Source: an uncultured Bacteroidales bacterium (lineage in GTDB: Bacteria; Bacteroidota; Bacteroidia; Bacteroidales; Muribaculaceae). From it: a stretch of 64,000 bases of DNA. The DNA lies in assembly GCA_947644715.1 (NCBI GenBank), contig CANSAP010000002.1:82629-146628 (forward strand), in the 5' to 3' direction. Below are positions 50,793 through 58,914 of the stretch, one piece after another. The position numbers were made by a program, and so were the translations under genes. Each line of letters begins with the position of its first letter. The first letter of the stretch is position 1. The notes below the pieces were generated by a model, which worked only from the letters and a program-made list of their open reading frames with translations, ran no database searches and was not told the DNA's origin.

Positions 50793-52355
50793 TTATTCGA
50801 GAGAGGCACTGATAATGGTTCGTCCACCCGTGTGCCGCTCGTCAGGCTCAAGGTAGAAAATCTCGGAGCCGTCGGCTGCTTTGAAGCCATTTATGGTGGT
50901 AGGAAAGATATCGGTGTGGCCGTCGGAGAAGGTGAATCTGACGAATATTACCTCCGTGGAGTCTCGCAGCGAGGAGTCGTTGCTGACGACGCATCCCTTA
51001 TATACGATGGTTTGTGCCGGGGCGGAGAAGAGGCTCGGGTCGAAGTCGCGCAGGATGGTGGGCACGAGTGAGAGGCGAGTCAGGTCGTTGCGATAGAAGG
51101 GGAGGGGTGCGCGCATCTCATAGTTAAAGGCGCATACGCGGGCTTTGCGCAGCGTAATCCAAGGGCCGAAGTTGCGACCATGGAAGTCGTAGAACACCAC
51201 CCCGTCGGGGGATTGCCGATAGGCCGAGATAATCTCTTGGTACTCAGAATTCAATGAGCGCTGGAGGAGGATGGTGGGCACGTAGTGTGCGATGAGGAAG
51301 AGGATGCATCCCCACGAGCAAAGACGCTTGATTCCGGCAGAGAGAAATCCGAACAGCGGGGCGGCGAGCATGCATAGCACCGGCATTACGATTGTGCCCG
51401 CATACCAAAAGACTCTGTGCTCATGCATTGAGACGATGTAGATAAAGGTTGTGGCCGCGAGCACCGTGCAGGCAAATAGGGCGGAGGCTTTCTGAAGCGG
51501 AGAGAAGCGGCGGCGCCACGAGGGAATGAGAAATATAGCCGGGGTGAGAGGCACAATGAGAATGTTTACCGAGATGCTCTTGGCAATCGTTAGCAGTCCG
51601 ACCGCTTCCGGGGTTACCGGGGTCATGGCGCGCCGGGTCCAGAATCCGGGTGCCGAAAGAATGAGAACCAGGGCGAGGACTGTGGCCACGAAGACCGTAA
51701 GCCTGACTTTGTCAATCTTGACGCCGGGCATGAGCATGAACACCACCATGCCGCACAGGGCCGGGACACAGTAAATTTCATGCCACCATCCCGCCATGAG
51801 TGCAACAAGGAAGATGAGGGGTAGGAGCCGGGGGGAAGCCACTCGTTGCGGTGTGCGAATAAAGAGATAGACGGCTATGGCGGTTATGGCCGCACCGGCT
51901 CCATAGTTCAGGAACATGCTGGCAAAGAAAATGTAGCCGGCCCAGGGAAGGAGGCAATTGAGTATCGCTGTGAGTATGACCGAGCGAACCGGATGCCGCC
52001 TGACGGAACCGAATGCCAGCATTGATGCAAACCAAAACAGCGAAAGGCAGCAGAGACCGGCACCGCAGGCTATGCCCCATTTCGGCAGGTCGCCGAGCAT
52101 CCAAAGCATAAGTTTGTCGCCGAAGCGTCCGTTGATTGTGGCCCAATGCATTTTGAACCAGGCTACGCCGTCGCTCCAGCTTACGGATGGCGGACCGCCT
52201 AACATAGCCTCCCGGCAGGCGTGGCCATAGCCGAGGTCATCAAGTTGCCAGGGAGTGAAGTATTGCATCAGTCCGCAGGCAACGGCACAAAGCAACATCA
52301 CCCACAGAGCTGCTCTGCGGGTAATGTTAAATGAGGGAAGAGGAAGTGCGGTCAT
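50793..52355 (-). CDS. Polytopic membrane protein, DUF6056-like (paralogue B)
   Basis: 520 residues. Same architecture as paralogue A, with matching blocks LDDLGYG, VSWSDGVAWFKMHWATINGRFGDKLMLW, LVLILSAPGFWTR, VVFYDFHGRNFG, YKGCVVSNDSS and FYLEPDERHTGG, showing a tandem duplication. Start MTALPLPSFNITRRAALWV is in register with A's helix 1. It overlaps the glgB stop codon (ATGA), and its own stop is 13 bases before A's start. The soluble C-terminal domain and the conserved acidic motif near the first loop suggest a membrane enzyme working on a lipid- or sugar-linked substrate; this is inference. Confidence 0.7.
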   Translation of the reverse strand: MTALPLPSFNITRRAALWVMLLCAVACGLMQYFTPWQLDDLGYGHACREAMLGGPPSVSWSDGVAWFKMHWATINGRFGDKLMLWMLGDLPKWGIACGAGLCCLSLFWFASMLAFGSVRRHPVRSVILTAILNCLLPWAGYIFFASMFLNYGAGAAITAIAVYLFIRTPQRVASPRLLPLIFLVALMAGWWHEIYCVPALCGMVVFMLMPGVKIDKVRLTVFVATVLALVLILSAPGFWTRRAMTPVTPEAVGLLTIAKSISVNILIVPLTPAIFLIPSWRRRFSPLQKASALFACTVLAATTFIYIVSMHEHRVFWYAGTIVMPVLCMLAAPLFGFLSAGIKRLCSWGCILFLIAHYVPTILLQRSLNSEYQEIISAYRQSPDGVVFYDFHGRNFGPWITLRKARVCAFNYEMRAPLPFYRNDLTRLSLVPTILRDFDPSLFSAPAQTIVYKGCVVSNDSSLRDSTEVIFVRFTFSDGHTDIFPTTINGFKAADGSEIFYLEPDERHTGGRTIISASLE

Positions 52356-54403
52356 TTCTTGCTTGCTGACTTGCGGGGCGCACGCTTGGGCTTGACCTTA
52401 CGAAGCACCTGGGCGGTGCGTGCGGGCAGATACATTTTCAGCCAACCCTTTCCTGCCGGTTTATACAGGTTGTCGGGGGTGGTGAAGTGGTTGACTGAGG
52501 TGTCAACGTTGCCGTAGCCACCGAAGCACTTGGCATCGGAGTCAATCAGCACCTCATATTCACCCTCGGGGGCAAGGAAGCCATAGTCGGGGAATGATTT
52601 GTTGGGAGAGAAATTGAAGACGAACAGGAGGTCGCCGCGCATGAACGCCAGCACTTGGTCATCATCCTTCTCCCAGAGCTTTTCGACCGGCTTGGCCTGG
52701 AAGTCAAAACACTCGGAGACGGCCTCCACCATAGCGTTGTCAAAGCGGTTGAGATACTTGTATTTAAGATCCTCTCTATCCACGAGGCTCCACTGGCGGC
52801 GGGCATACTTGTAGCCCCAACCGTTCCCTTCGCGCGGGAAGTCAATCCATTCCGGATGCCCCCATTCGTTGCCCATGAAGTTGAGGTAGCCGCCATTGAT
52901 AGTGGCCAGCGTCACGAGGCGAATCATCTTGTGGAGAGCCATGCCGCGCTCCACCGTGTAGTTATTGTCGTCCACCATCATGTGCCAATACATCTCCTTG
53001 TCAATCAGGCGGAAAATGATTGTCTTGTCGCCCACGAGAGCTTGGTCATGGCTCTCGCAGTAGGAGATAGTCTTTTCGTCGGCACGACGGTTGGTCAGTT
53101 CCCAGAAGATTGAGGTGGGGTGCCAGTCCTCATCCTTCTTCTCCTTAATCATCTTAATCCAATAGTCAGGGATGCCCATGGCCATACGATAGTCGAAGCC
53201 GATGCCCCCATCCTCAAACTTGACAGCCAGTCCCGGCATGCCGCTCATTTCTTCGGCAATAGTGATTGCGCGCGGGTTCACCTGATGGATAAGCAGGTTG
53301 GCCAGTGAGAGATATGTGATGGCGTTAGTGTCCTGGCCGCCGTCATAGTAATCACCGTAGGAGCCGAAGGCCTTGCCGAGTCCATGGTCGTAATAGAGCA
53401 TGGAGGTGACACCGTCGAAACGGAATCCGTCGAACTTGAATTCCTCAAGCCAGTATTTGCAGTTGGAGAGGAGGAAATGGAGCACGGAGTTCTTGCCGTA
53501 ATCGAAGCAGAGGCTGTCCCAGGCCGGGTGCTCTCCGCGGTTGCCTGGGTAGAAATAAAGGTCGCGGTTGCCGTCGAGGCGTGCCAAACCCTCGGCCTCA
53601 TTCTTGACGGCGTGAGAGTGCACGATGTCCATAATGACAGCGATGCCCATGGAGTGAGCCTCATCAATCAGCTCCTTGAGCTGCTCGGGGGTGCCGAAGC
53701 GGGAGGAGGCAGCGAAGAAGGAGCTTACGTGATAGCCGAACGATCCATAGTAGGGATGCTCCTGAATGGCCATAATCTGAATAGCGTTATAACCATCCTT
53801 GGCAATGCGCGGGAGCACGAGGCGACGGAACTCGTCGTAGGTGCCTACCCCCTCCGTTTCCTGAGCCATGCCTATGTGGCATTCATAGATGAGCAGGGGC
53901 TTGACATCGGGCTTGAAGTTCTTGACTTTGAACTGATAAGGCTTCTCCGGGGCGTAGACCTGAGCCGAGAAGAGGTGGGTTTGCGGGTCCTGCACAACGC
54001 GAGTAGCATAGGCGGGAATCCGCTCCCCCTCGCCGCCGGGCCAGCGCACGAGCATCTTGAAGAATTCTCCATTCTTGAGAGCTTTGGCGGGAAGTTTCAG
54101 CTCCCATGTCCCTCCGCCGATGTTTTGGAGGGCATACTTCGCAGAGGGTTGCCAGCCGTTGAAGTCGCCGATGAGGAAAATTTCCGAGGCATTGGGGGCG
54201 AACTCACGGAAAATCCATGAGCCGCGCGGGCCGCGATGCAGACCGAAGTATTTGTGAGCGTTGGCAAAGTCAGAGAGAGAGCCGTCAGTGGCGGCAGTCA
54301 GTTCGGCGAGTTTGCGCAAAGCATCCTCGTGGCGCCCCTCGATGGCGGGCGCATATGGCTCCAGCCAAGGGTCAGAGCGAAGTATTGAGAGTTTCTTTTC
54401 CAT
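52352..54403 (-). CDS. glgB: 1,4-alpha-glucan branching enzyme
   Basis: 683 residues. It makes the alpha-1,6 branches of glycogen. N-terminal CBM48 (about 50-140; GSWIFREFAPNASEIFLIGDFNGW) then the GH13 barrel: DIVHSHAVKNEAEG, nucleophile Asp in GFRFDGVTSMLYYDHG, acid Glu in TIAEEMSGMPG, stabiliser Asp in SYCESHDQALVGDK. The KYFGLHRG start resembles the GH13_8 type seen in eukaryotes and many Bacteroidetes. The tail is Lys/Arg-rich (KVKPKRAPRKSASKK). First gene of the operon with the two DUF6056-like proteins. Confidence 0.95.
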   Translation of the reverse strand: MEKKLSILRSDPWLEPYAPAIEGRHEDALRKLAELTAATDGSLSDFANAHKYFGLHRGPRGSWIFREFAPNASEIFLIGDFNGWQPSAKYALQNIGGGTWELKLPAKALKNGEFFKMLVRWPGGEGERIPAYATRVVQDPQTHLFSAQVYAPEKPYQFKVKNFKPDVKPLLIYECHIGMAQETEGVGTYDEFRRLVLPRIAKDGYNAIQIMAIQEHPYYGSFGYHVSSFFAASSRFGTPEQLKELIDEAHSMGIAVIMDIVHSHAVKNEAEGLARLDGNRDLYFYPGNRGEHPAWDSLCFDYGKNSVLHFLLSNCKYWLEEFKFDGFRFDGVTSMLYYDHGLGKAFGSYGDYYDGGQDTNAITYLSLANLLIHQVNPRAITIAEEMSGMPGLAVKFEDGGIGFDYRMAMGIPDYWIKMIKEKKDEDWHPTSIFWELTNRRADEKTISYCESHDQALVGDKTIIFRLIDKEMYWHMMVDDNNYTVERGMALHKMIRLVTLATINGGYLNFMGNEWGHPEWIDFPREGNGWGYKYARRQWSLVDREDLKYKYLNRFDNAMVEAVSECFDFQAKPVEKLWEKDDDQVLAFMRGDLLFVFNFSPNKSFPDYGFLAPEGEYEVLIDSDAKCFGGYGNVDTSVNHFTTPDNLYKPAGKGWLKMYLPARTAQVLRKVKPKRAPRKSASKK

Positions 54404-54465
54404 ATAGTTGCATCATAGTTGCACCGGCAGATAGCCGAGAATAGTTTCGGTTGAGTTCCAAAGTC

Positions 54466-54497
54466 CAAAGTTAGGAAATAAAATGCGCAACAGCAAA
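54466..54497 (-). promoter_or_regulatory. Promoter of glgB
   Basis: Minus-strand TTTG (54494-54497), 20 bp, TAACTTTG (54466-54473). Confidence 0.75.
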
Positions 54498-54511
54498 AAA
54501 AAGTGCTGCAA

Positions 54512-54543
54512 ATTGCGTATCTATCCGAAAATTGATACCTTTG
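54512..54543 (+). promoter_or_regulatory. Promoter of the low-molecular-weight phosphatase gene
   Basis: ATTG (54512-54515), 20 bp, TACCTTTG (54536-54543); divergent from glgB. Confidence 0.6.
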
Positions 54544-54565
54544 TACCCATATAACACTCAAGGAT

Positions 54566-55039
54566 ATGAAAATTCTTTTCGTTTGCCTCGGAAACATTTG
54601 CCGCTCTCCGGCCGCGCAGGGAGTTATGCAACGACTGATTGATGAGCGGGGGCTTTCCGACTGTTTTGAGCTGGACTCGGCGGGAACCTACGGCGGCCAT
54701 GCCGGGGAGCTGCCTGACAAGCGTATGCGTGTGCATGCTGCCCGGCGCGGCTACAATCTGACGCATCGCTCGCGTCCTGTGCATGAGAGCGATTTTGAGG
54801 ATTTTGATCTCATTGTAGCCATGGACGACAGTAATTTCTCGACTCTCCGCCGCCTCGCACCCACTGTGGAGCAGGAGGCTAAGGTGGTAAAGATGATTGA
54901 CTCTTGCCGGCAGCATCCATATTATTACTCGGTGCCTGACCCTTATTATGAAGGTGCGTCGGGCTTCGAGCTGGTGCTCGACCTGCTGGAAGATGCCTGC
55001 GCAGGCTTGCTCGACGAGCTGTGTGAATCTTCGCATTAG
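54566..55039 (+). CDS. Low-molecular-weight protein-tyrosine phosphatase
   Basis: 157 residues, the family's normal size. The P-loop CLGNICRS (C-x5-R-S) is at residues about 7-14 and the general-acid loop is DPYYEG. These cytoplasmic enzymes remove phosphate from tyrosines, often on exopolysaccharide-regulating kinases. No kinase is adjacent. A TonB-domain gene follows 34 bases later. Confidence 0.95.
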   Translation: MKILFVCLGNICRSPAAQGVMQRLIDERGLSDCFELDSAGTYGGHAGELPDKRMRVHAARRGYNLTHRSRPVHESDFEDFDLIVAMDDSNFSTLRRLAPTVEQEAKVVKMIDSCRQHPYYYSVPDPYYEGASGFELVLDLLEDACAGLLDELCESSH

Positions 55040-55073
55040 ACACTCTTGGTTAATATTATCAACTCAAATCAAA

Positions 55074-55430
55074 ATGAAGAAACTTTTTTTGACTCTCGCC
55101 CTCTCAGTGGCCGCTTTGGGCGCCGCAGCAGCCACACCTCCTTCTTATAATGGTGGCGATGCGGCCTTGGTGGAATACCTGATTAAGAATCTGCGCTATC
55201 CCTTGGCTGCGGCTGAAAACGGAATTGAGGGGCGCGTGATAGTGCAGTTCACGGTGCTCACCGACGGCACCCTCTCGAAGCCTCAGATTCTGCGTCCGGT
55301 GGATCCCGACCTGGAGGAAGAGGCAATCCGCCTGGTGAAGGCTATGCCTGAATGGTTGCCTGCCAAAGATGATGCCGACAATCCTGTGGAGGAGACGGTC
55401 ACTCTCCCGATTAATTTCAAATTATCCTGA
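55074..55430 (+). CDS. Small secreted TonB C-terminal domain protein
   Basis: 118 residues. Signal peptide MKKLFLTLALSVAALGAAAA followed directly by one TonB C-terminal domain (GGDAALVEYLIKNLRYP, GIEGRVIVQFTVLTDGTLSKPQILRPVDPDLEEEAIRLVKAMPEW). It lacks the membrane anchor with ExbD-contacting motif and the proline-rich spacer of a working TonB. It could be a free periplasmic module or a partner of other envelope proteins. It is in the same transcript as the phosphatase. Confidence 0.85.
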   Translation: MKKLFLTLALSVAALGAAAATPPSYNGGDAALVEYLIKNLRYPLAAAENGIEGRVIVQFTVLTDGTLSKPQILRPVDPDLEEEAIRLVKAMPEWLPAKDDADNPVEETVTLPINFKLS

Positions 55431-55520
55431 AATGTTTTTTTGTGGTGATGAAGGTAATGTGCATGTAATCAGGTGATTAATGATGTTGCAAAAGATGTAA
55501 CATTTATTTCACACGTTTTT

Positions 55521-55552
55521 TTTGGTGCAGGAGATTATCGTCAGTAACTTTG
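55521..55552 (+). promoter_or_regulatory. Promoter of ECF sigma gene at 55.7 kb
   Basis: TTTG (55521-55524), 20 bp, TAACTTTG (55545-55552), with a leader of about 105 bases. Confidence 0.75.
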
Positions 55553-55661
55553 CATCGTCGGAAAGTCATAGACACGACATCCCGGCAAAGTCACCGGATG
55601 TAACCCATCCTTAATAATCACCTCAGAACCTGCTCCGGCAGATTCGCAACCACTAAGAACT

Positions 55662-56168
55662 ATGTCACAGACTTCGTCATTCATCTCACGTGTAATCGGA
55701 CTTCAAAGCAACCTGATGAGCTTTGCGTATAAGTTGACCTCCGACCATGACCGCGCTTCAGACCTCGTGCAGGACACTACCCTGAAGGCTCTCGACAGCG
55801 AGGATAAGTTTGCGGAAAACGTAAACTTCAAGGGATGGCTCTTCACCATCATGCGCAACATTTTCATCAACAACTATCGTCGTCAGGTGCGTGAGAACAC
55901 AGTGACCGATACTACTGAGAACCTCTTCCACCTGAATTCCGCGCAGCCTGAGGCTTATGAGAATCCCGACGGTTCTTATGCAGTGGCCGAAATCAGCCGC
56001 GTAATCTCCGAACTCCCCGAAGAGTTCCGCCAGCCGTTCCAGATGCACGTGGCCGGCTACAAGTACGAAGAAATTGCAGAGAAGCTTTCTCTGCCGATGG
56101 GCACAGTGAAGAGCCGCATCTTCACCACTCGCCGTCAGCTCCGCACCATGCTTGCTGACTACCGTTAA
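55662..56168 (+). CDS. ECF-type sigma factor (copy 1)
   Basis: 168 residues. Region 2: DRASDLVQDTTLKALDSEDKF and VNFKGWLFTIMRNIFINNYRRQ; region 4: FRQPFQMHVAGYKYEEIAEKLSLPMGTVKSRIFTTRRQLR. A paralogue sits at 58221-58730. No anti-sigma gene is adjacent, and the gene is monocistronic, ending at a strong hairpin. Resembles the stress-type EcfO factors of Bacteroides. Confidence 0.93.
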   Translation: MSQTSSFISRVIGLQSNLMSFAYKLTSDHDRASDLVQDTTLKALDSEDKFAENVNFKGWLFTIMRNIFINNYRRQVRENTVTDTTENLFHLNSAQPEAYENPDGSYAVAEISRVISELPEEFRQPFQMHVAGYKYEEIAEKLSLPMGTVKSRIFTTRRQLRTMLADYR

Positions 56169-56220
56169 GCAGCCCTGCTCTTCTCCTCAGAATTGACGAA
56201 GTAAGACAACAGATAACAAT

Positions 56221-56252
56221 GACCGCCCGGCGCATCAGTGTGCCGGGCGGTC
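56221..56252. terminator. Bidirectional terminator
   Basis: Perfect 11-bp stem GACCGCCCGGC (56221-56231) / GCCGGGCGGTC (56242-56252) between the convergent sigma and lipoprotein genes. Confidence 0.85.
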
Positions 56253-56274
56253 AGCTTGTTTATGGGGTGAAAAA

Positions 56275-56766
56275 TCAGTAGCTTACGCGGGTGAAGAGAC
56301 CGTTCACGGAAGACATGCGCATCGTGTCGGTGTTGCCGTTTTTGCCAAAAGTAACAGCGAAGCCATAGGCGTTGCCGGCTGCTTCCATGTCGGCGAGCAG
56401 AAGGTTTGACTGATAGAAGCCATCATACATAGCCTGCTTTTCAGCCTCGGTGAGACCGGCAGAGGTGAATGAGTCAAGGTCATACTTGAGCTGGAGCACA
56501 CCTTTATATACTTTCCAAGTGCCATCAATTGTGGCTGACTTGATGTTGGTGTCACCCTCTTTCACTGCTGCGGAATTGTAGCGGAACTTTGAGTCGGCGG
56601 AGAAGGAATAGTAGATCTCGTTGGCGGTGTTGTCGCTGGTGAAGGTCAGCATCCATCTGCCCACGAGCTGCTGGGCGATGATGCTGTCATCTTTTTCAGC
56701 ATCCTCGTTGCAGGCAGTGATGAAAATGCTCATTAGTGCGAGCATGAGAAATGTCAGTTTCTTCAT
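56275..56766 (-). CDS. Lipocalin-like lipoprotein
   Basis: 163 residues. Lipoprotein signal MKKLTFLMLALMSIFITAC (Cys19). The body has a lipocalin-like strand pattern (LVGRWMLTFTSDNTANEIYYSF, FRYNSAAVKEGD, IDGTWKVYKGVLQLKYD). Found 5 bases after the preceding lipoprotein gene. Function unknown. Confidence 0.75.
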   Translation of the reverse strand: MKKLTFLMLALMSIFITACNEDAEKDDSIIAQQLVGRWMLTFTSDNTANEIYYSFSADSKFRYNSAAVKEGDTNIKSATIDGTWKVYKGVLQLKYDLDSFTSAGLTEAEKQAMYDGFYQSNLLLADMEAAGNAYGFAVTFGKNGNTDTMRMSSVNGLFTRVSY

Positions 56767-56771
56767 TTTAT

Positions 56772-57215
56772 TCAGTTGTTAAGTTTCTTTTGAGCTTGGT
56801 TATATATGCGGTCGGCCTCTGAGTTGAAACGGTCATTGGCTTTCTGCCATTTATCGTAGGTCTCGGAACCCATCTGCTCTTTGGTCGCGTTATAGAGAAT
56901 CGTTGACAATTCTTCCATATACTCAAATTTGTCATTGAGTCGGTCAGCGGTTTCAGCGGAAGCTTCTTCAAACTCATCCGCATTCATTTTTTCTGACTTT
57001 TCGGCCAAAGAGCGAAACTCTTTGAGCGCATCCTCCATGGCGAAGCTGCACATGTCGACCGCCTCGGCATATTCCTCGCGGTTCAATCGCCCCTTGTCCT
57101 CATATTTATCAATGAGCTTTTCGGCCTTCTTGCTGTCATAGCCGCTGCAGGAGCAGAGCGCGCAAAAGAGCAGAGCGCAGAGAGCAAAGAGGGGTAGTGA
57201 CTTAAGTTTTGTCAT
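56772..57215 (-). CDS. Helical lipoprotein of unknown function
   Basis: 147 residues. Lipobox at FCALCSC (Cys21-23), followed by a charged, all-helical chain (KKAEKLIDKYEDKGRLNREEYAEAVDMCSF; EEASAETADRLNDKFEYMEELS). First gene of a two-lipoprotein operon. No family recognised. Confidence 0.75.
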   Translation of the reverse strand: MTKLKSLPLFALCALLFCALCSCSGYDSKKAEKLIDKYEDKGRLNREEYAEAVDMCSFAMEDALKEFRSLAEKSEKMNADEFEEASAETADRLNDKFEYMEELSTILYNATKEQMGSETYDKWQKANDRFNSEADRIYNQAQKKLNN

Positions 57216-57241
57216 CGTTATATTCGGTTGGTAATATTAAA

Positions 57242-57249
57242 CAAAGATA
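57242..57249 (-). promoter_or_regulatory. -7 element of the lipoprotein operon
   Basis: Minus-strand TATCTTTG, about 26 bases before the start at 57215; -33 unclear. Confidence 0.5.
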
Positions 57250-57319
57250 CGGATAATAAGCGGGGTGATTGATGAAAGTATTGTTAAATCATGTTAAGAG
57301 CCGGAAGCTGATGTGAGAG

Positions 57320-57351
57320 TTTGTGCAGGACAGGCTTTTTTTGTAATTTTG
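57320..57351 (+). promoter_or_regulatory. Promoter of trmD
   Basis: TTTG (57320-57323), 20 bp, TAATTTTG (57344-57351). The leader of about 155 bases contains the GC-rich palindromes at 57419-57473. Confidence 0.75.
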
Positions 57352-57418
57352 CAGTCGAGGAAGTGTCAAAATTCCGCCGGAAGCAAATGCATGGCACGGA
57401 GCTCCTATCCTCTGATAG

Positions 57419-57473
57419 CCGGGGCTTCAGCCCCCCGGTAGACCAACGGGCGGAAGCAGCCCCGGCGGGGCTG
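57419..57473. repeat. GC-rich REP-like palindrome cluster in the trmD leader
   Basis: Two hairpins in tandem: CCGGGGCT/AGCCCC (57419-57433) and CAGCCCC-ggc-GGGGCTG (57457-57473), plus CCCG/CGGG between. Much richer in GC than the surrounding intergenic DNA. Looks like a dispersed repeat family, not a terminator (no T-run). Confidence 0.6.
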
Positions 57474-57490
57474 TCCTCTTAATATATATT

Positions 57491-57507
57491 TTTAGATACA
57501 CTCTAAG
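57491..57507 (+). repeat. TAAGAGTGTGTYT-type repeat, copy 1 (degenerate)
   Basis: TTTAGATACACTCTAAG, immediately before trmD. Confidence 0.5.
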
Positions 57508-57513
57508 CCATTT

Positions 57514-58197
57514 ATGCGAATCGATATAATCACAGTAATGCCTGAAATGCTTCAGGGTCCTCTGACATGTTCCATTCTCAAGCGCGCGCAGGACAAAGGC
57601 CTGGCGGAGATTGTGGTGCATAATCTGCGTGATTACACGCTCAATAAGCACCGCAAAGTGGACGATTATCCCTTTGGAGGAGAGGCCGGTATGGTCATGC
57701 AGATTGAGCCGGTTGACCGCTGTGTGTCGGCACTTAAGGCTGAACGTGACTACGACGATGTGATTTTTACCAGTCCTGATGGCGAAATTCTTTCTCAGCC
57801 CATGGCCAATTCGCTTTCGATGGCCGAGAACCTGATTATTCTGTGCGGACACTATAAGGGTGTGGATTATCGCATACGCGAGCATATCGTGACCCGAGAG
57901 ATTTCAATAGGCGATTATGTCTTGACCGGAGGCGAACTGCCGGCGGCCGTGATTGCCGATTCAATTGTCCGCTTGATTCCGGGCGTGATTGGCGATGAGC
58001 AGAGCGCACTCTCTGATTCGTTTCAGGATAGCATTCTGGAGGCCCCGGTCTACACCCGGCCGGCGGAGTATAAGGGCTGGAAGGTGCCGGAAGTGCTGCT
58101 CAGCGGCCATCAGGCGCGCATTGATGCATGGAAGCAGGAGCAGGCGTTGGAGCGCACCATGCGTCTGCGCCCCGAACTGCTGAGAGGCAAGAAGTGA
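57514..58197 (+). CDS. trmD: tRNA (guanine-37-N1)-methyltransferase
   Basis: 227 residues, typical TrmD. Methylates G37 beside the anticodon to prevent frameshifting. Knot-fold motifs: [12 protein letters not shown] start, [29 protein letters not shown] (SAM loop) and [21 protein letters not shown]. Not followed by rplS as in many bacteria; the next gene is a convergent sigma factor. Confidence 0.97.
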   Translation: MRIDIITVMPEMLQGPLTCSILKRAQDKGLAEIVVHNLRDYTLNKHRKVDDYPFGGEAGMVMQIEPVDRCVSALKAERDYDDVIFTSPDGEILSQPMANSLSMAENLIILCGHYKGVDYRIREHIVTREISIGDYVLTGGELPAAVIADSIVRLIPGVIGDEQSALSDSFQDSILEAPVYTRPAEYKGWKVPEVLLSGHQARIDAWKQEQALERTMRLRPELLRGKK

Positions 58198-58207
58198 GTC
58201 GTGGAGC

Positions 58208-58224
58208 TTTAGACACACTCTTAA
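58208..58224 (+). repeat. TAAGAGTGTGTYT-type repeat, copy 2
   Basis: TTTAGACACACTCTTAA; overlaps the stop codon of the ECF gene on the other strand. Confidence 0.55.
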
Positions 58225-58730
58225 TCCTGTGTGCGATAGACGCTTAGACGGTCGCGCAGGATGCGGCGAGCAAAGAAGATGCGGCTCTTAACCGTGCCGA
58301 TAGGAAGGTGCATGAGGCGCGATATCTCGACATATTTGTAGCCTTTGACGTAAAGTGTGAACGGCTCCCGATAAAAGGCTGATAACTCGTTGAGCACCTG
58401 CATGATTTCATGCACGGCCACCGTCTCTTCAGGGGACTGCAGGCCGGATTCCTGCGATTGGTTGAGATGGGAGAGCTCCTCAGTGTCATCAAACACCGTG
58501 TTGTAGCGCACTCTCTTCCGATAATTGTTGATAAAGATGTTGCGCATGATGGTGAGCACCCATCCCGAGAAGTTAACATTGTCGGAATATTTCCCTTGAT
58601 TATCAAGTACTTTAAGGGTGGTCTCCTGCAAGAGGTCAGAGGCTTTGTCGCGGTTGCCGGTCAGGCGGATGGCAAAACTCATCATGTAAGACTGAAGTGA
58701 AAGAAGACGCTGTTTCAGAGTGAATTCCAT
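58221..58730 (-). CDS. ECF-type sigma factor (copy 2)
   Basis: 169 residues. Region 2: DKASDLLQETTLKVLDNQGKYSDNV and FSGWVLTIMRNIFINNYRKR; region 4: YREPFTLYVKGYKYVEISRLMHLPIGTVKSRIFFARRIL. Clearly paralogous to the factor at 55662 (same MRNIFINNYR and GTVKSRIF blocks), but the two are not adjacent. No anti-sigma gene is seen. Confidence 0.92.
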   Translation of the reverse strand: MEFTLKQRLLSLQSYMMSFAIRLTGNRDKASDLLQETTLKVLDNQGKYSDNVNFSGWVLTIMRNIFINNYRKRVRYNTVFDDTEELSHLNQSQESGLQSPEETVAVHEIMQVLNELSAFYREPFTLYVKGYKYVEISRLMHLPIGTVKSRIFFARRILRDRLSVYRTQD

Positions 58731-58914
58731 AATCTATTAGAGCTTATATATGTTTAGTTCCTCAGCAGTGATGTCAAGAGGACTTTAGTAATAAAAGAAA
58801 GATGCAGGCATAACGAAACAATCGGATAGCCAGCCTGTTAGTCTAACGACTGCAATCCGATTAAAGTTGGTTAAAGGAACTTATAAACTGTTAGACACAC
58901 TCTTAGATACCCTC
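58731..58914. other. Intergenic region with an inverted repeat and tandem TAAGAGTGTGTYT copies
   Basis: An arm pair AATCGGAT (58820-58827) / ATCCGATT (58855-58862) encloses a smaller GTTA/TAAC stem, a possible cruciform. Next come two overlapping copies of the short repeat: TTAGACACACTCTTA (58891-58905) and TTAGATACCCTCTTA (58903-58917). No gene. Confidence 0.55.
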
